Below are positions 1 through 14,221 of a stretch of 64,000 nt of DNA, piece after piece. This stretch comes from Ophthalmolycus amberensis. Its lineage: Eukaryota; Chordata; Actinopteri; Perciformes; Zoarcidae. Where the stretch lies: the NCBI GenBank assembly GCA_024529925.1, contig JAFEUB010001538.1:122413-186412 (forward strand), given 5' to 3'. Position numbers and translations under genes: made by a program. Every line of letters starts with the position of its first letter. Position 1 is the first letter of the stretch. The notes beneath the pieces are model-generated. The model was not told the origin of the DNA. It made no database searches and worked only from the letters and a program-made list of their open reading frames with translations.

Positions 1-862
1 GGCTAATGTTAGCCTATGCTAGTAAACTTCAAACAAATATGGCTATTAAACTTACCTAATCAGTTCACTGATTTCTACTGTAATTGTTCCACTACTTATT
101 ACTATGTCACATTTCAGTAGTTTTACCATAAAACTAAAGCAAGGAGTCGTCCTGTGTGTCGTCCTGTGTGTCCTTATCTCGAACAATCCATCCGATCTGC
201 TTCACACCTGGCTGCTGTATTGCTGGGGACCCAAGTGAGCGCAGTGTCGAGGTTGGTGTAATTTGGAGGCTCGACACGCTTAAACGTCGGCGCGCTTTGA
301 ACACATGATTCCTTTTTATTAAATGTGGTGGCTACTGATCTGTAAAAGTGAAGTAGCCTCTTTAGTAGACTTTAGTTGTTTTCACTATAGTTGGGTCAGC
401 CTGGAAGTGGCTCGTCAACCTCCAGGATCCATATTCTTATGTTTTATATTCCATCCATGATATTGTAAGCTGATTTCCCATAAATCATTTTGGAATGCAT
501 ACATAGAAGGTGGCAAGTGGGTTGTCAATAGCCCCAACATTCATTTTAATTAATTCATATTGGATATTATTTATCTTAATAACATTTTACAGATTCATTT
601 GGCCGTGCTATTTGCTATACACTCCTATTCATTAATTAACAATTAATTCATTTCATTGATTAAGGTGTTTTGGGAATATTTAATCTCAGTCTAATATTAG
701 CAGCACTTAAGAAATAAAATGGTGTGGATAGAGGTGGAATGGCACCCACATATTTAAGATAAATACAAAGGTAGATCGATTAAACATACACGTCTGTCAT
801 ATTATTTAAAAGGAACTTGAGTCAAGCAGCATGTTAGGAGAGAGGGTCCACTCAGTGAGTAA
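1..862. other. Upstream flank, AT-rich, no feature recognised
   Basis: No ORF, RNA gene or repeat that I recognise. It may hold distal promoter elements, but nothing specific can be supported. Confidence 0.4.
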
Positions 863-1108
863 GGGGGGGGGGGGGGAGGTTTTTTTCTCCTTCAAGAGAG
901 TCAAATTTCCCAACGTTAGTGGGTCTGAGAGTCACTCAGCTCAGGACTGAGAGAGCCTTTGTACTGAGAGAGAGAGAGAGAGAGCAGCAGTGTGACTTCA
1001 GGTCTGCACAGCGAGGCAGCGGGACCACGGAGTTTGCCGGACTTTCATCACACACATACACTTGGAGTTCATTTCCAAACCTGGATTTTGATTCCTTTAC
1101 TCAGCAAA
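863..1108 (+). promoter_or_regulatory. Probable 5' UTR and proximal promoter of the short form
   Basis: The stretch lies directly before the start codon at 1109. It begins with a 14-base G run (863-876), then a T/pyrimidine tract and a (GA)n block near 966-983. No clear TATA box is visible. The transcription start is inferred only from position. Confidence 0.35.
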
Positions 1109-1119
1109 ATGTTTCAAGG
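1109..1119 (+). CDS. col15a1: col15a1 exon 1 coding part (start codon)
   Basis: ATG TTT CAA GG is followed by the donor gtaagg. Only 11 coding bases are present. Joined to exon 2 it reads MFQGWSLVLHPVLLCW, a good signal-peptide start, and it completes the codon split across intron 1. Confidence 0.75.
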
Positions 1120-4100
1120 GTAAGGCAATTTCAATTTGACTTCAATGTTTGTTTGTTTTTGCATGTAAAGAAAGCAGAGTGGACTTTACCTGACTTTACC
1201 ATCCATTTCGTATATCTTCACTTCAGCTACTCCTCAGAGTGGACCAACATTTCTTTCGCTTTCTTAGGTTGAAAACCATTTCACTCGCAACATCAGCGTT
1301 TTTGACATTTGTTTTTACACCTGTTTTTTTGTTTTAAAAAACTGCATAAAATGCAACTTATGTAACTGATGTGTCTCCTCAGGTGGTCGCTTGTTCTGCA
1401 TCCAGTCCTGCTGTGTTGGCTGGCCGCTGCCCTGCAGGTTATAGAAGGTAAGAGCCATGCTGCTGCAGCTCTTTCCGCACACTGTAAAGCAAAATACAGC
1501 TGTGTTGGACCCACCACAGGAGAGTGGAAGGGCTACAACAGTTTGCCATCGACTCAACATTAAAGGAGTTCTTCCTCATGTTGTTGAAGCCTCAACTAAT
1601 CTTCAAATCCCATTAGAAAATGTTAGCACCATGGAAAGTAATTAAGTCTGTTAGTGATGACCATTTTAAAATGATTTCATTTCTTTGATGGTACTGTATC
1701 TCACGTCACATCTATCATGTTAGGGGTCAGTAAAGTTTGAATGTTAACCAGGTGAAATTAAGAATATTTGTCATCTTGTGGCAGTAAAAACCTGTTTCCA
1801 GTCAAAGGTTTCTTTGATGATCCTCTCTAAAACCAAACAGAGTAAAAGTATAAGGAATTGATTCAGTGTTTGTTCTAATGTAAACTACAAACTAATCAGG
1901 CTAATTAACGTTGACTTTTTAATGTTTTAAAGCTCACTTACATTAAAACGAGACCCTTGTTAAGACATGTCAATTTAATTTAGCATGAAATGCCCCTAGT
2001 CTTGGAAGAAACGCTGGCTTAGGTCCTGTAGTTAAAAGCTAGTTAGCCAAACGAGCTAACTAGCTTATTAACTACAGCTAGTTGGCTGTGGTGGATGAAA
2101 TTTGCGCGCGACAGTGGTCATTTCAGCGGACAGAGAAATGAGAATCCCGCTGTTGTTTACCACTACCTGAAATCTTGTACCCAGTTTTTTCAAATTTACA
2201 AAGAATTTCGCTCGGAATATCGGACACCTGCATATATGTGAGAAAACCTCAAAATGCTACACTAACACTAAACTAAATAACCATTTGACTTCGTCGACTT
2301 TGATGACTACATGCATGTAAAATGTAGAACCCAACATAAGTGATCTTGATTTGAAGGCCCACGCATGACTGTAGCACTGAAATGAAATTAATTGATCAGG
2401 TTTGAGGCTGAGCAGATCTCCAGCATGAAGTTGTTGTGGGTGAATAGTCAAAGAGCTGCTCAGTGTGGGCCGTGATACCCGGTCAAGTTTTAGAAGAATG
2501 ACCAAAAGGATGCAGTGAATTAGGCTACAACATGCCAAATAACTAAGATAAAATGTTATCCGTCAATGAACCCTCTTTAATGACAATGGTAGGATTCGAA
2601 ATTCATGTCCCCCACTCCTCCCACACAGTCCCATTATGTAACCCTTTACATTTACATTTTCACACCTCTGTCTGCAGCTGTGGGTTTCGTTTAGTTACCC
2701 CCTGCTGTGAGGCTCCTCTTCTCCAGCTCTGTGGGAGAGAGATAGTTTGTTTATTTGCCAATAGAACAGCCTTCCTTTGCCCTCTATAGCCTCCCGTGTG
2801 TGTGTTTTTGCGCAATGAGGAGGCAAGACGAGTCAAACGCTGCACCGGGGTGAGACATGAAGTGTTTAGTGTGTATGGTAATGGTGTGAGGGGTTTCATC
2901 CGCACTGCACTTGCTGTTTGTGTGCTGGAGAACGTCAGAGAGGACCAGTGTGGGTTGGTTCACACGGAGCTTTTGAAGCGGGACCTTGACAACACAACTG
3001 TGCCAGTCTAATGTCAGCATGCGTAGGTTAGGTAGGAGTGTTTTTTGACAATGGATCACGAAACAAGCTTTCTCTTTCTAAACATTTACAAAAAGCCAGA
3101 AATAATCCAGCATTCAGGTTTTCTTTCCTTCACACTGAACACAGTTCATCCCATGACGGACTGCCACAGGCTTGACAGTTAAAGACAGTCTTGTGATTAG
3201 AAAATCATATGTTTAAAGTCCAAAACCAACTTGGAATATCAGAGTGTTCCAAGTCGAGCGTACCCTTGAGCAAAACACAGTAAATGTAATTTCCTTGACT
3301 CCTGGACGCAATGCTTATTCCAACTGTATTCATTTATATTGGCCGGTGGTGTTTGGTAGTTCTAACTATCACGTTCTGGTAACTTTAACCCAATATGACA
3401 ATCTCTCACTGAAACACCTTAGTATCTTATTATTGGGCTCTGCTATATGAGACTGTGGTGTTTTCTGTTGGTCCAGTGCTAGTATAGGAAGTAGTGTGTC
3501 TTGTATGCAGCGACATGGAGAGTAATGGTGGGGTTATGCTCAAACTAAACGAGTGCTGAGGACGCTAAGAACCGCTGCACTCACAGAAGGGTTTAAAAGC
3601 CCACCGTTATGAGCAGTCCTGAGGCCGATAATCATTGGAATATGGGCAGTGGCGGCTGGTCAATAGAGGGCCATGGGGCATGGCCCCACCATGAGCCACA
3701 CAAAAAAAAAAGAAGAAAAAAAAAAGAATTATAATAATCACAAATTATACAAATTGTCAATATTTGTGTTTTTGAACTATGGAATGTACCCAGTAATGTG
3801 TGTAAAATATGATATCTGTGCAAAATATATGCTTTTCCTGCTCGTGCTCTCTGCCTGTGTGCTCGTCTGCTCGTCCTCTCCGCCTGTGTGCTCGTCTGCT
3901 CGTGCTCTCTGTCTGTGTGCAGACACTCTGAGAACGCGCAGCTTGGGGGGCCTAATCGTTTTGGCCCAAAAGAGGCGGGTCTATGAAGCAGTTTAGCCAA
4001 TTGCTGATTCAAGATATAAATGAGTGACATACAATTTAGCCAATCAGCGCCCTCAAATAGATTCAGCGTGGGGCCAGAACGATCTGGCCCATAGCTGCGC

Positions 4101-7100
4101 GTTCTCCTCAGGAGAAGTCTCAACAGGCGCCCGCGGCCAGCGCGAGCACTCCTCCTCCAAGACCCGTTTGAGAGGAGAACTTTGGCGGAGATTCTGCAGC
4201 CAAAGAGCTGATTACATGCGAAGCTTCTGTACTAGCTGTACACCAGACAGGTTTGGCTAGCTGGATTGACGTTATGCTAATAATTTATTTCGCTTTTTAA
4301 AACAACGGGGACGGATCCAGCACGGACAGTTACAGGAGTGAGGGATGAGGAGGTAAGGAAACATGAGAACACCAGGACACACATGAGAACTCTGTCAAGC
4401 TACATATTCGGCAAAGTGAACATCTTTTCTTCTACATAGTTGTCCTCAGTCTCATCTGCTTAACTTGGTCATGGAGGCATCAACATGTAATAGAGATGTT
4501 AAATTAACAGTGAAAACTCATCATAGCTTAATTTAACATCAGTATTCATAATTACACTTAATGTTTACTTCTCCTGATCTTTACCTCCTATAACAAGGTC
4601 CATAGGGGCATCTCAATAAATAAACATGTTATATTATATTATATAAGTGTTATTTACTGATTGTTTTCGTGTTGGAATACATGTTAAATATTTAACTGCC
4701 AAGTAATAATGAGTGTTTGATACTTACATTTTTTTTGCATTAAATCATACTGGGATGTTTGCTGTAAATTGATAAGATGGCCCTACCTAGAACATTTTCC
4801 ACCAGCCGCCACTGAATATGGGGCGAACACTTTTCGGACAAGCTATTCTTGAAGGCATTCACAGTGTTGTAGTGTTGCACATACTAAAAGTGGCAGTAGT
4901 GTAAAACATTTGAATGTGGGTGAGAAGTTAAAATCCTGGAGACCTTTTCACCTCTGCATACCTGGTCAATCACTGCGTGATTGTGGGATTATCGAAAGTT
5001 ATTTGGAGAAAAAGCCCCCCACCCCAAGCAACATCTGTTTGTCAAACTCTTGCCAAAGCCAGTCTCGAAAACAACTTTTCCATTGAAAAAAAAAGCCTTC
5101 AGTGCCATTCTTTGCTCTGCTATCAATGAAGGAATACTCTCCAGTTCTGATGTAGCTCCTCACAGGATGTCGATTGATCTGGACGCTGGTAGTCTGGACA
5201 CATTACTTGAAGCCTGACCAGACGGATGTTTGCGTGATCTCGTGATCAAGCGATAATCCAACTGCCGTACAAGGTGTGGAGGGAGGGGCTTTCTGGCACT
5301 TTTCGATGGTCCGACAAGTAGTTTGTTTGAAGCATGCTGATGCATTAAGCGTATCGAGTTTGCGGTGGATGGGCATGTTAGCGCAACAACTTTCATGCAG
5401 GAGACAGGAGTTGCCATCCTGCCGCATGCAAATCTACAAATAAAGTTGTAATGCTGTGTAATAAGGGGATCACAGTCTTTACCTAAACTCGACCAAAGGT
5501 TGTAGTTGCCAAACCCAACTATAACTTAACCATATTCTATTTGCCATTTGGACAATCTTTACCTGACCTAAATCAAACCATATGCCATGTGCAGGAAGTA
5601 TACGATGTAAAGAAAGTCATCCAACATCAATGTTCTTATGTGGTGACAGGGTTGGTTTTACGCTCACTGGGGAAATTAAAAGGCCTCTTTTTGTCTTTTA
5701 CTGCTCCATCCACATTAAGCTGGTGTTTTTTAACATCTGTTTGGATATTAATCTTAAATCCTAGCGTTGCTTTTAACTGTGTGAACGCACAAGATGTTCA
5801 CATACCTCTTTAGTTGGTTTAGTGTGTTCAGCTCTTGAGAGCTTCATTGTCAGCATTTACATTTCCAGAAACACGACAAGCTGAAAGAGCAATTTATATC
5901 TTATTGTTTTCCACTCTCTAAACTTCACCCTGCATGTCCCCCTACAAAACACTATGTTTCCAGCCTCCAGGAACCTTCACTTTCCATTTACCGTTGGTTG
6001 AGTTGCTCTGAAAGGATTCCATGTTTAGCCAATATAAATGATTGTGAGGTGAGCCCAGTAGGAGTCTGTTTTGGACGAAGCTCGCCTCTGTACTGTAAAA
6101 CTGTGGTCACATTATTTAGTTTTCTGTCAAAAACATATTTTAGTGTCAGCTATTCCACTCTTGACATGATTTGGTCTCTGATGTTACGGGAATAAAACTC
6201 CCACCGTGCTCCATTTAGTGTTTTATGAGTCTAAAAACCTGGCAAGTGTGAATGTCATAGAGCTGTATGAAAGGGCCTAAATGTCTTATATTGGAGAACC
6301 GAACGCCCTTGCTGCAGCGGCGTCCTGTCTGGAATGTGCTCACTCAGCCAGAGTGACTTTGATTCGAACAGTCGGGCACAATGGGCCAACTGTAAAAGGT
6401 GTCATTGCTGTAAGTGTGTAACGGTCAGCTCTATGGGATGAGGGGAAAAAATCACTCACTGGAACTTGAAAATGAGAATGGGTGTTTCTTTTCGGGGTCT
6501 TTTCAGGACTTTCTGTTTTTCCATGATGTGATGCTCACTGAGATGATGTCGTTCTTTAGCCTTGGTTCCCATTACCGCATGGAGGAAAAGAGACCGCGGT
6601 TGAACTTCCAAAATGAGGAGAGAAGAAGCTGTTGTGTTGTTGCAGAGGAAGTTAGACTGATATCAGAAGCATGTGTTAAATTGTGTTTTTAAGAGATTTA
6701 AATCTAAAATTCACAGCTTTTACTGTCATGCCTTTTTTTTAAGAAAGGAAACAGAATGTTTTCTGTTTTGTTTGGGTACACCGTTTCCATAGTCACCATC
6801 TTGAGCATGAATCATTATCATTGTACGTCTGTTCCATGCTATCTGTTCGTTGGGGCAAGACGCATACAAAGAAAGTGTTTCAACTCAAAAACTCTATTTG
6901 CTTGAGGAGATTATCAATATTCTGTTTATGTGCACATTTTATGACTGTTATTTGAGACATTACTCAAGGCAAGGCAAGTTTATTTGTAAAGCACATTTCA
7001 ACAACAAGGCAATTCAAAGTGCTTCACATAAAACCATGAAAAGCATCAAAACATAAGGCAAAACAGTCATTGAAACACTAAAAAGCAGTGTAAGAAATAA

Positions 7101-10100
7101 AATACAGTAGTGAAATGCAGGAAATTGATTAATATCCTTGAATCTGGTTCAATTAAAGCCAGCAGCAAACAGAAAAGTCTTCAGTCTTGATTTAAATGAG
7201 CTGAGGGTCTCAGCAGACCTGCAGCTTTCTGGGACTTTGTTCCAGATATGTGGAGCAGAACAACTGAACGCTGCTTCTCCATGTTTAGTTCTGACTCTGG
7301 GAACAGAAAGTAGACCGGTCCCAGACGACCTGAGGGGTACTCCGTGTCAAATTAAAGCAAAACTTAAAATAAATCAAAATATTTAATTGCAGCTATTTTT
7401 TGATTTTCATTATTAGTTATTTGTTTTTTCTTTCAATGTTAAAAAATAGAAAGAAATGCAGATCCCAAAGGCTAAAGTCTTGAAATGGCTTTTTTAGTCT
7501 CAGAACCAAAGTTATACTTTCAAATAAGACAGCAAGCGAAACCCAAATACTGAAGAGTAACTTACAGTATATAGAATTAAGATCTTTACCGATGAATTTC
7601 CTGGCGATAAATGAATCCAGTAATTACCCGACTGTTTCACATCTCGTTCAGTGTAAAGTGTTGTTGGAGAAAAGTAAAGCGATGCTCATGTTGATACCAG
7701 TCGTATCATTTCCTCAATGTATTTAAAGGTTTTTAAAGGAATAATAATCGAGGGAATTCAGACAAGTTACATGTTTACGGCCTAAATGTTGGATGCAGCG
7801 TGAAGATAACACAGGACAGCATTCTATAATACCCATCAGTGTCTTTGTCCTTCTGACACAAACTTACAAATCAGTGGCGTCCTCCTGCATCTGCTGTCTG
7901 TCACGTAAGACCTGTCGCTCCTCAGGCCCACATTCATTCACAGCATCTAGACTGATAACACAGTCAAAGTACCTACATGACAGCCGAACCTCTCTGTACA
8001 GAGATGAAAGTGAGTTGAGAGAGCTGATGAGATGCCATCAGCTAGTAAATAGTTGGCAGACTGACAATGATAACCTGACCTGCAGTTAGTTTTGTGTCAT
8101 GTAAGGTGGTATTTCTCTTCTCGCTTTGATTTTTCCTCCCAGTCTGATTTAAACATATAGTTTTAATCTGTGAGTTGGAAAGTAAGGCCCATGAAGACAA
8201 CTCTGTCTTTAAGGAGTTTGTCATGCTGGCTACTTTGGTTCTTCTCTGTTCTAAGTTTGAGGAAACTTCAAGAAACTGGTTTTAAGGGAAATGGTGGAAG
8301 TACACCGTTCTGTGCGCTTTTGCATATTTTGGTCAGAGTCTGCGGCTACTGAAATTATACACTCCCTTTTAAAAAAACAATTTGGATGGTCACGACACTA
8401 ACTTACAAACATCTTTATCACAGCAGATGGTGTGGCCTTTGCTCTGTCCTCTATGTGGACTTTGATGGAATAATATGGCAACGCTCCACACAAATTCTCC
8501 GGTCCTAGGTAATCCAGTTGGTGTATAATTTAGAAAACTAAATTTGGCCAAACACTGAACTTCTGAGGTTGCTTATTATTCCAACGGCATAGAGAATAGA
8601 AATATTCTACTCAAGAATGTTTCGTTTGCTGAGGGTTAAAGGTCTGTGTTTCTTATCAAAGTGCATTGTGGGTATCTTTGAACTCTAACAAAAGGTTATT
8701 TCCTTTTGCATCAAACACTTGCAAAGCCAATTTAAAAGAATATTTTAAACATGTCATTGTTACCATCTATGTTTGCTAGCTTGCGGTCTTCTTCTTCTGT
8801 GTCTTTGTTGGGGCATTTCTGCGTGTCTTGGAGAATTATTGCCACCTGTAGCTAAGTGCAATACCGTGAAACCATTAGCAGGAATCTATATTGTGTATTT
8901 ATATTGGGGTAATGGCCCCAGACATGGTATATTGATGCACATACTGCGGCGCAAGTTCCGCCCGGTAACTTTTAGCTAAACACCGTTAGCAACATGTGCT
9001 AATATTAGCACAAGCTGATCGGAGTGCAAGTCAGTCACACTGTGTGTGGCGAGCGAAACAATGAAACGCAGGAGCTGTTGGTCCCCGGTCAGCTACAACA
9101 ACAAAGGAGACAGTGAGATGTCTGAAACGAGGACCGTGTTATATTTTCAATTTCCGAGCACGAGAGACTCTTTTCAGTTTTATAGCCTATTTGCTAAGTT
9201 GTACGACACTTGAACCACTGTTTATTCAAACAGACATTCATTGTCTGCATTTAGGGTTTTTCCCACTGTACTTGCACCAAACTGTGACTCTTGCCTTGTT
9301 AAACCCCTAACCGTGTCACCTCACCCGAGCATATGTTCTCGTACGCTGCGCGAGTAAGCGGGGACCCGCAAATAATTTAAAAAAAAACTAGGCTCATAGT
9401 GCTGCTAGGAAAACAAACGAGACTCACTCACATCTTGAATTAGTGAAGGGGGGTTTAATTCTGGCCTATGTGGTTTACTGTATCATCATTTCTTCACATA
9501 CAGGAATACTAAACACATCTCATTGCAATATTAGCTTCACTCGTTTTTGATTGTATATCTTTTTTTCCCCCCTTTCTCAAAAACGATACATTTTGACAGA
9601 AGCCCTCCTCAAGTTTTGTGTTCAGTCAAACATCTTTGTCCAACGATATTACAATTTACAACTTAGAATCCTGAAACTAAACTAAGTGCACCTCTTATTT
9701 CTCAGGCCATGTACACACTACTGCGTTTTCCTTTTAAAATGCATTTCTTTTGTTCCGTTTACACTGAGCGTCCACACTAGGCCGGAGTTTTAGAGCACTC
9801 AGCAGCTGTTGTGCAGTTACATTCTGCATTTTATAATCCTATTACTGCCGACATGCGGAGGAAGAAGCTGTTATTGGAGCAATTAGCGAGCGGCGTGTCC
9901 AGCAGAGTTACCAGCCATACGGAGCAGATGTCTGAAGTCACGGTGTGAAGCTTTGAGGAGGACGAAGTCCACAAAACGGACGACTTTCCTTTTTTCTTAT
10001 CAATGATAATTTTTTCTGCACAACTATTGTGAAGTCCACACATAAACTTTAAATGAACAGAAGCATTCATTGCTCTCCAGTGCGACAGGGACTTCAGCCA

Positions 10101-13100
10101 CATGTAGAGCTACGAGTGTAAGAACAGACAACGAAACCGAGAGGAAACGAGTGAGAGACGTGTGCTCGCCACATTTATTGACCCATAATCTAGTAAACTT
10201 GTGTTCATTTTAAAGTACATTTGATGTGTGTGTGAGAGAGAGATAGGGCAAAAGCTGCAGCCTTGAAACTCAGTTTGAAAAATAAAACTTTCCACGAAAT
10301 ATGTCTGTTTGAGTTTATAAATGAAGATTTTAGAGGAAGATCTTGAGTATCAAGCACTACCTTTCATGATTAAAAACTACTATAATACTCTGTCCTATTT
10401 TCTGTATCTGAGAAACCAATCTACTTCCTGTTTACACCAGCACCCGCATGCCCATCGTACAATAATTGTTGCGTGATATTTGTTTTCAGGCTTGCTAGTA
10501 TGGACGGAAATCATTTCGCAAACGATGCGGAAACGTCCGTGTGGACGGATATCGTTTTTTGCTTTAAAACCCTGGATTTAAACGTAGTAGTGTGGATGTA
10601 GCCTCAGTCTCCTTTCACCTCTTTATCATTGAAGAAAATGTTGAACTTGATCTAAAAATACTGCCTCCCACTATGTCTGGGCTCTCTGTACGGACTCCTG
10701 TAACGGACTCCTCGTAGGGTCGGAGAGCTCTGCAGCTTTAGAAAGCCACTGAGATGTTTTTACTTCTGTGACTGAAGGACAGAATGTCCTCAGGACACTC
10801 GGGACTAATTTATTTTATTTTAGGAATTAGAAGGAAAATCTAAATTCGGTCAAGTTATGTGAACTACGCTTCTGGAGAATTCGGCCTGGAACAAAAAATG
10901 AATGACCCGACCGTGTTCATTAACAGGAATAATCAGGGGTTTTCTGCATACATGTGTATCAAGAGAGTTTTTTGTGCAATCAATCAGTGCTAGACTTCAG
11001 GTTAGTGCTGACTGTACACCTCTAAACATCTGCACACACACTGGCCGATTAGAAAGTCTCAACAGATACACAAACACAGAGCAATATCATTTTCCTCCTG
11101 CCGGTCCGAACAATAGCGAATTCTGTGGTGCGACTTCAGTGGGCGCACGTCAATAGATGGTGCTCTGCCAGAGGGACCGCGGATGGAACATGATGAGATA
11201 ATATTTTCCTGTCACATTACTCTGAAGGTTGTCTTTCATTCCAGGCCGTCCGGCATCGGGCACGTGAAAGAATCCCCGCACACCCCCCACCCCACTATCA
11301 CTGTACCTCCCATGTGTTTCATTAACATTCGTATTGGAGGAGGAGACGAGTCGATGCGGGAAGCAAAGCAATTAGAGGTTGTTTGCACTGAGGACAAAAC
11401 TTGCAGCTGAGCAAACACCCCAACACCCCCGCATGCACACACACACACACACACACAGTCTCACATTCAATGCCCTGTGCCCTACACACGCATACTCAGG
11501 TCATAAACGGATGTAAACAGTATAGCAACTTATATCTGTGATTCCACATTTTTTGAGAAATTGATTGACTGTCTTGGTTGGTTCGGTACAAATCAAATGA
11601 TCTCTGCCGGCTCACACTGTAAGATAGCATGAATAGCAATGACTGTGATCTCAAAGCATGTTTGTTTGTTTACACTATTGGAGAAACATTTCTAGAAAAT
11701 GTAAGAATGCAACATTTTCTGGCACATTTGCTATGGTTTCATGTACTGATGAAATCAGCCACATAAAATGAAAGGCTGGGGTGAAAGCCAGGAGGCTTTA
11801 TGTAATGGAAACTGTCCTTCTGCAGATGCCCACCTCTGACCTCCTAACTGCTCCAAACAATGCATTCTTCTATCTCAAATATGGTGTAGGCCTTGCAGTG
11901 TCGCATTGAGCGAACTTGTGTGTGTCTGTGTGTGTGTGTGTGTTCAAAGTCAGAAGTTCATCCACAACGTTAGCAGATTCAAATGCTTATTGTGTTAATG
12001 ACCTGTGGATCGGCAGGCAGCCTGTAAGCCATTAAACCAATCAGCCCTCTTCTTCTATGACTAAAGTAAACATTTGTTAATTTGACCTTAAAGCTGCACT
12101 TATCCATATTTTTATATTTAGAAAGAATTGAATGACTTTCTTTTATATGTGACAAATCTACGGAACAATGATCACCCAGCTTTAAAGAGTGTTTTAGCGT
12201 CTTTCAGCTTGCTGTTTTGGTTGAGTCTCACGGCTCTCATCAATGATTTCCAGCAGCAGCAGGCAGCTGTTTTTAGAGAAGAGGCTTCAATAAACCTGTA
12301 TGCTGCCTGTGTAGCAGCAAACAGCAGACAGACAAACATTGAAACCATTGAACGCAGCGGAGCACTTAGCAGCTAGCTCGATATTTTTGCAGATATTTTC
12401 CGTACGAGTTGGTTGAGACCAAAACGGAGCTAATAAGACAATGAGGGTTAGGGTCTGAAATTCACTGGGTGGACAGAAACACAACTCCATATATATGCAA
12501 ATGTTGCTACATGTGTGTGTAAGCAACACTTGTTCATCTGAACTTTAAACGGTGGTGTTTTGTTCGCCTTTAGCTAACAGAGAGAGAGAGACTGAGTACG
12601 GTACAATTTGACAGAAGATAAGAAAATATTCCTTTGACAAATGAAAAGGCGCTATTGCTCAGTTCAATAAATCAATGTTTTGCTGCCTGACCTGGTGGTA
12701 TGACGAGCAGCTTATGGTATAGCTGATGTTGACAAACCTAGATATTGCTGTATAACTGTGTTTTGTGTGAAAGCAACATTCTTGCTAAAGAAGACTTCAG
12801 CAGGATGAATGGTCCATTTAACGTTTGAGTCATTTTGTTAAAGCACCCCCCCCCCCCCCCCCCCGTCTGACTGTCCCCTCTGTAACATTTAGATAATCTG
12901 TTGAAATCTGTTAAGATAATGACAGTTAGATAAACTGAATTTACAAGTCACATTCCTTTGACTTGTCGGCTGCGAGTCTATCTGAGGCTGTGTTGTGTTG
13001 TGGCCCCGTGACTTCTCTAATGTGATTGGCTGGAGGTCTGCTCCGGTCATCATCCAAAACTATCCTAATCTTAGTGATGCAGGCTTTCATCAAAAGAATA

Positions 13101-14190
13101 AATTAAATAAAAACAGGGGAGTTTGTTAGTGCCACCTTCCCCTCAGATAGATTTGTGTTTTTTTTAAACTCAAACTGGTGCTCCACTGCTAATATTACAC
13201 ATTCAAAAAAAAGAGATGAAATAGCGGCGCGCACACATTTGTATCCTCAAATACAAGACACGATCCTGTCTAGAGAGAGATCCGGCATACCGTATCAAAC
13301 TTTTGTTCTGCCGCATTAATGTCTTGTGACTTTCCGTGTGTCCGTGTGTGTTTGGGGCAGGTCAGTTGTTTGGGTTAATCCTACCCTGGGGTCACACTCT
13401 CTTCCTCCGATAACCTCTCTGACTCCCAATTTTCTCTTGTTTTCTTTTGCCTTCCACTTATCTTTCCTCCTTTCTTCTCTTGTCCTCTGTCCTAAAGAAG
13501 CTCCTGTCTGTGCCTGCTTCTTTTTTTCTCCTCCTCTGTCGCTCCCTTCCTCTGCACATCCTCCCCCTCTTTTCCCATGCTTCAGATTAACTTGTCACAA
13601 AAAGATTTGAATAGGAATACTCCAAATAAAATATATATATACAAGAGCCACTGCTAAAAATGGTCACAAAACTGACATGGATGATAATGATTATTACTGC
13701 TTCTACTGATATTTCTGCTACAACGGGCAGTAGTGGAATGTAAACACTCACTGAAGTGAACTTGTAGTAAAACACTGACAGGGAACATGTTACTGCTCAG
13801 TCAGCACTGTTATTTTTGATACCTTAAGTATCTAATGCTAATAATACCTTTACTTAACTCAGGACCGCAGGACTTTTACTTGAAATGGAGTATTTTCAAA
13901 GTAGTATTAGTACTTTTACCAAATGATCTTAATACTTCCACCACCACCGACAGGTGTGTATGGAGATATTCCTACAGTCGGGGTTTAGTGGTTCTATTCA
14001 TTATATTCACTGTGTCATTGTGTTGTGGCCCCAACAAGCTGTTGTTTGCACTTACTCGGAGGAGAACTGATGAAGACTGATGGGGTGTAAACGCTCTCCC
14101 AGGCCTCACCGCCCCTTTGCCTGCAGGTAGTCCCCTTTGTCTTTGCAGGGGTTGGAGGTTGAGCGAGAGGTTCAAAGAGTGTGTCTGTGG

Positions 14191-14221
<31 letters not shown>

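Noticed and set aside
3632..4260. ORFs of 163, 107 and 78 codons
   Set aside because: They lie inside a non-autonomous hAT element and show no transposase motif.
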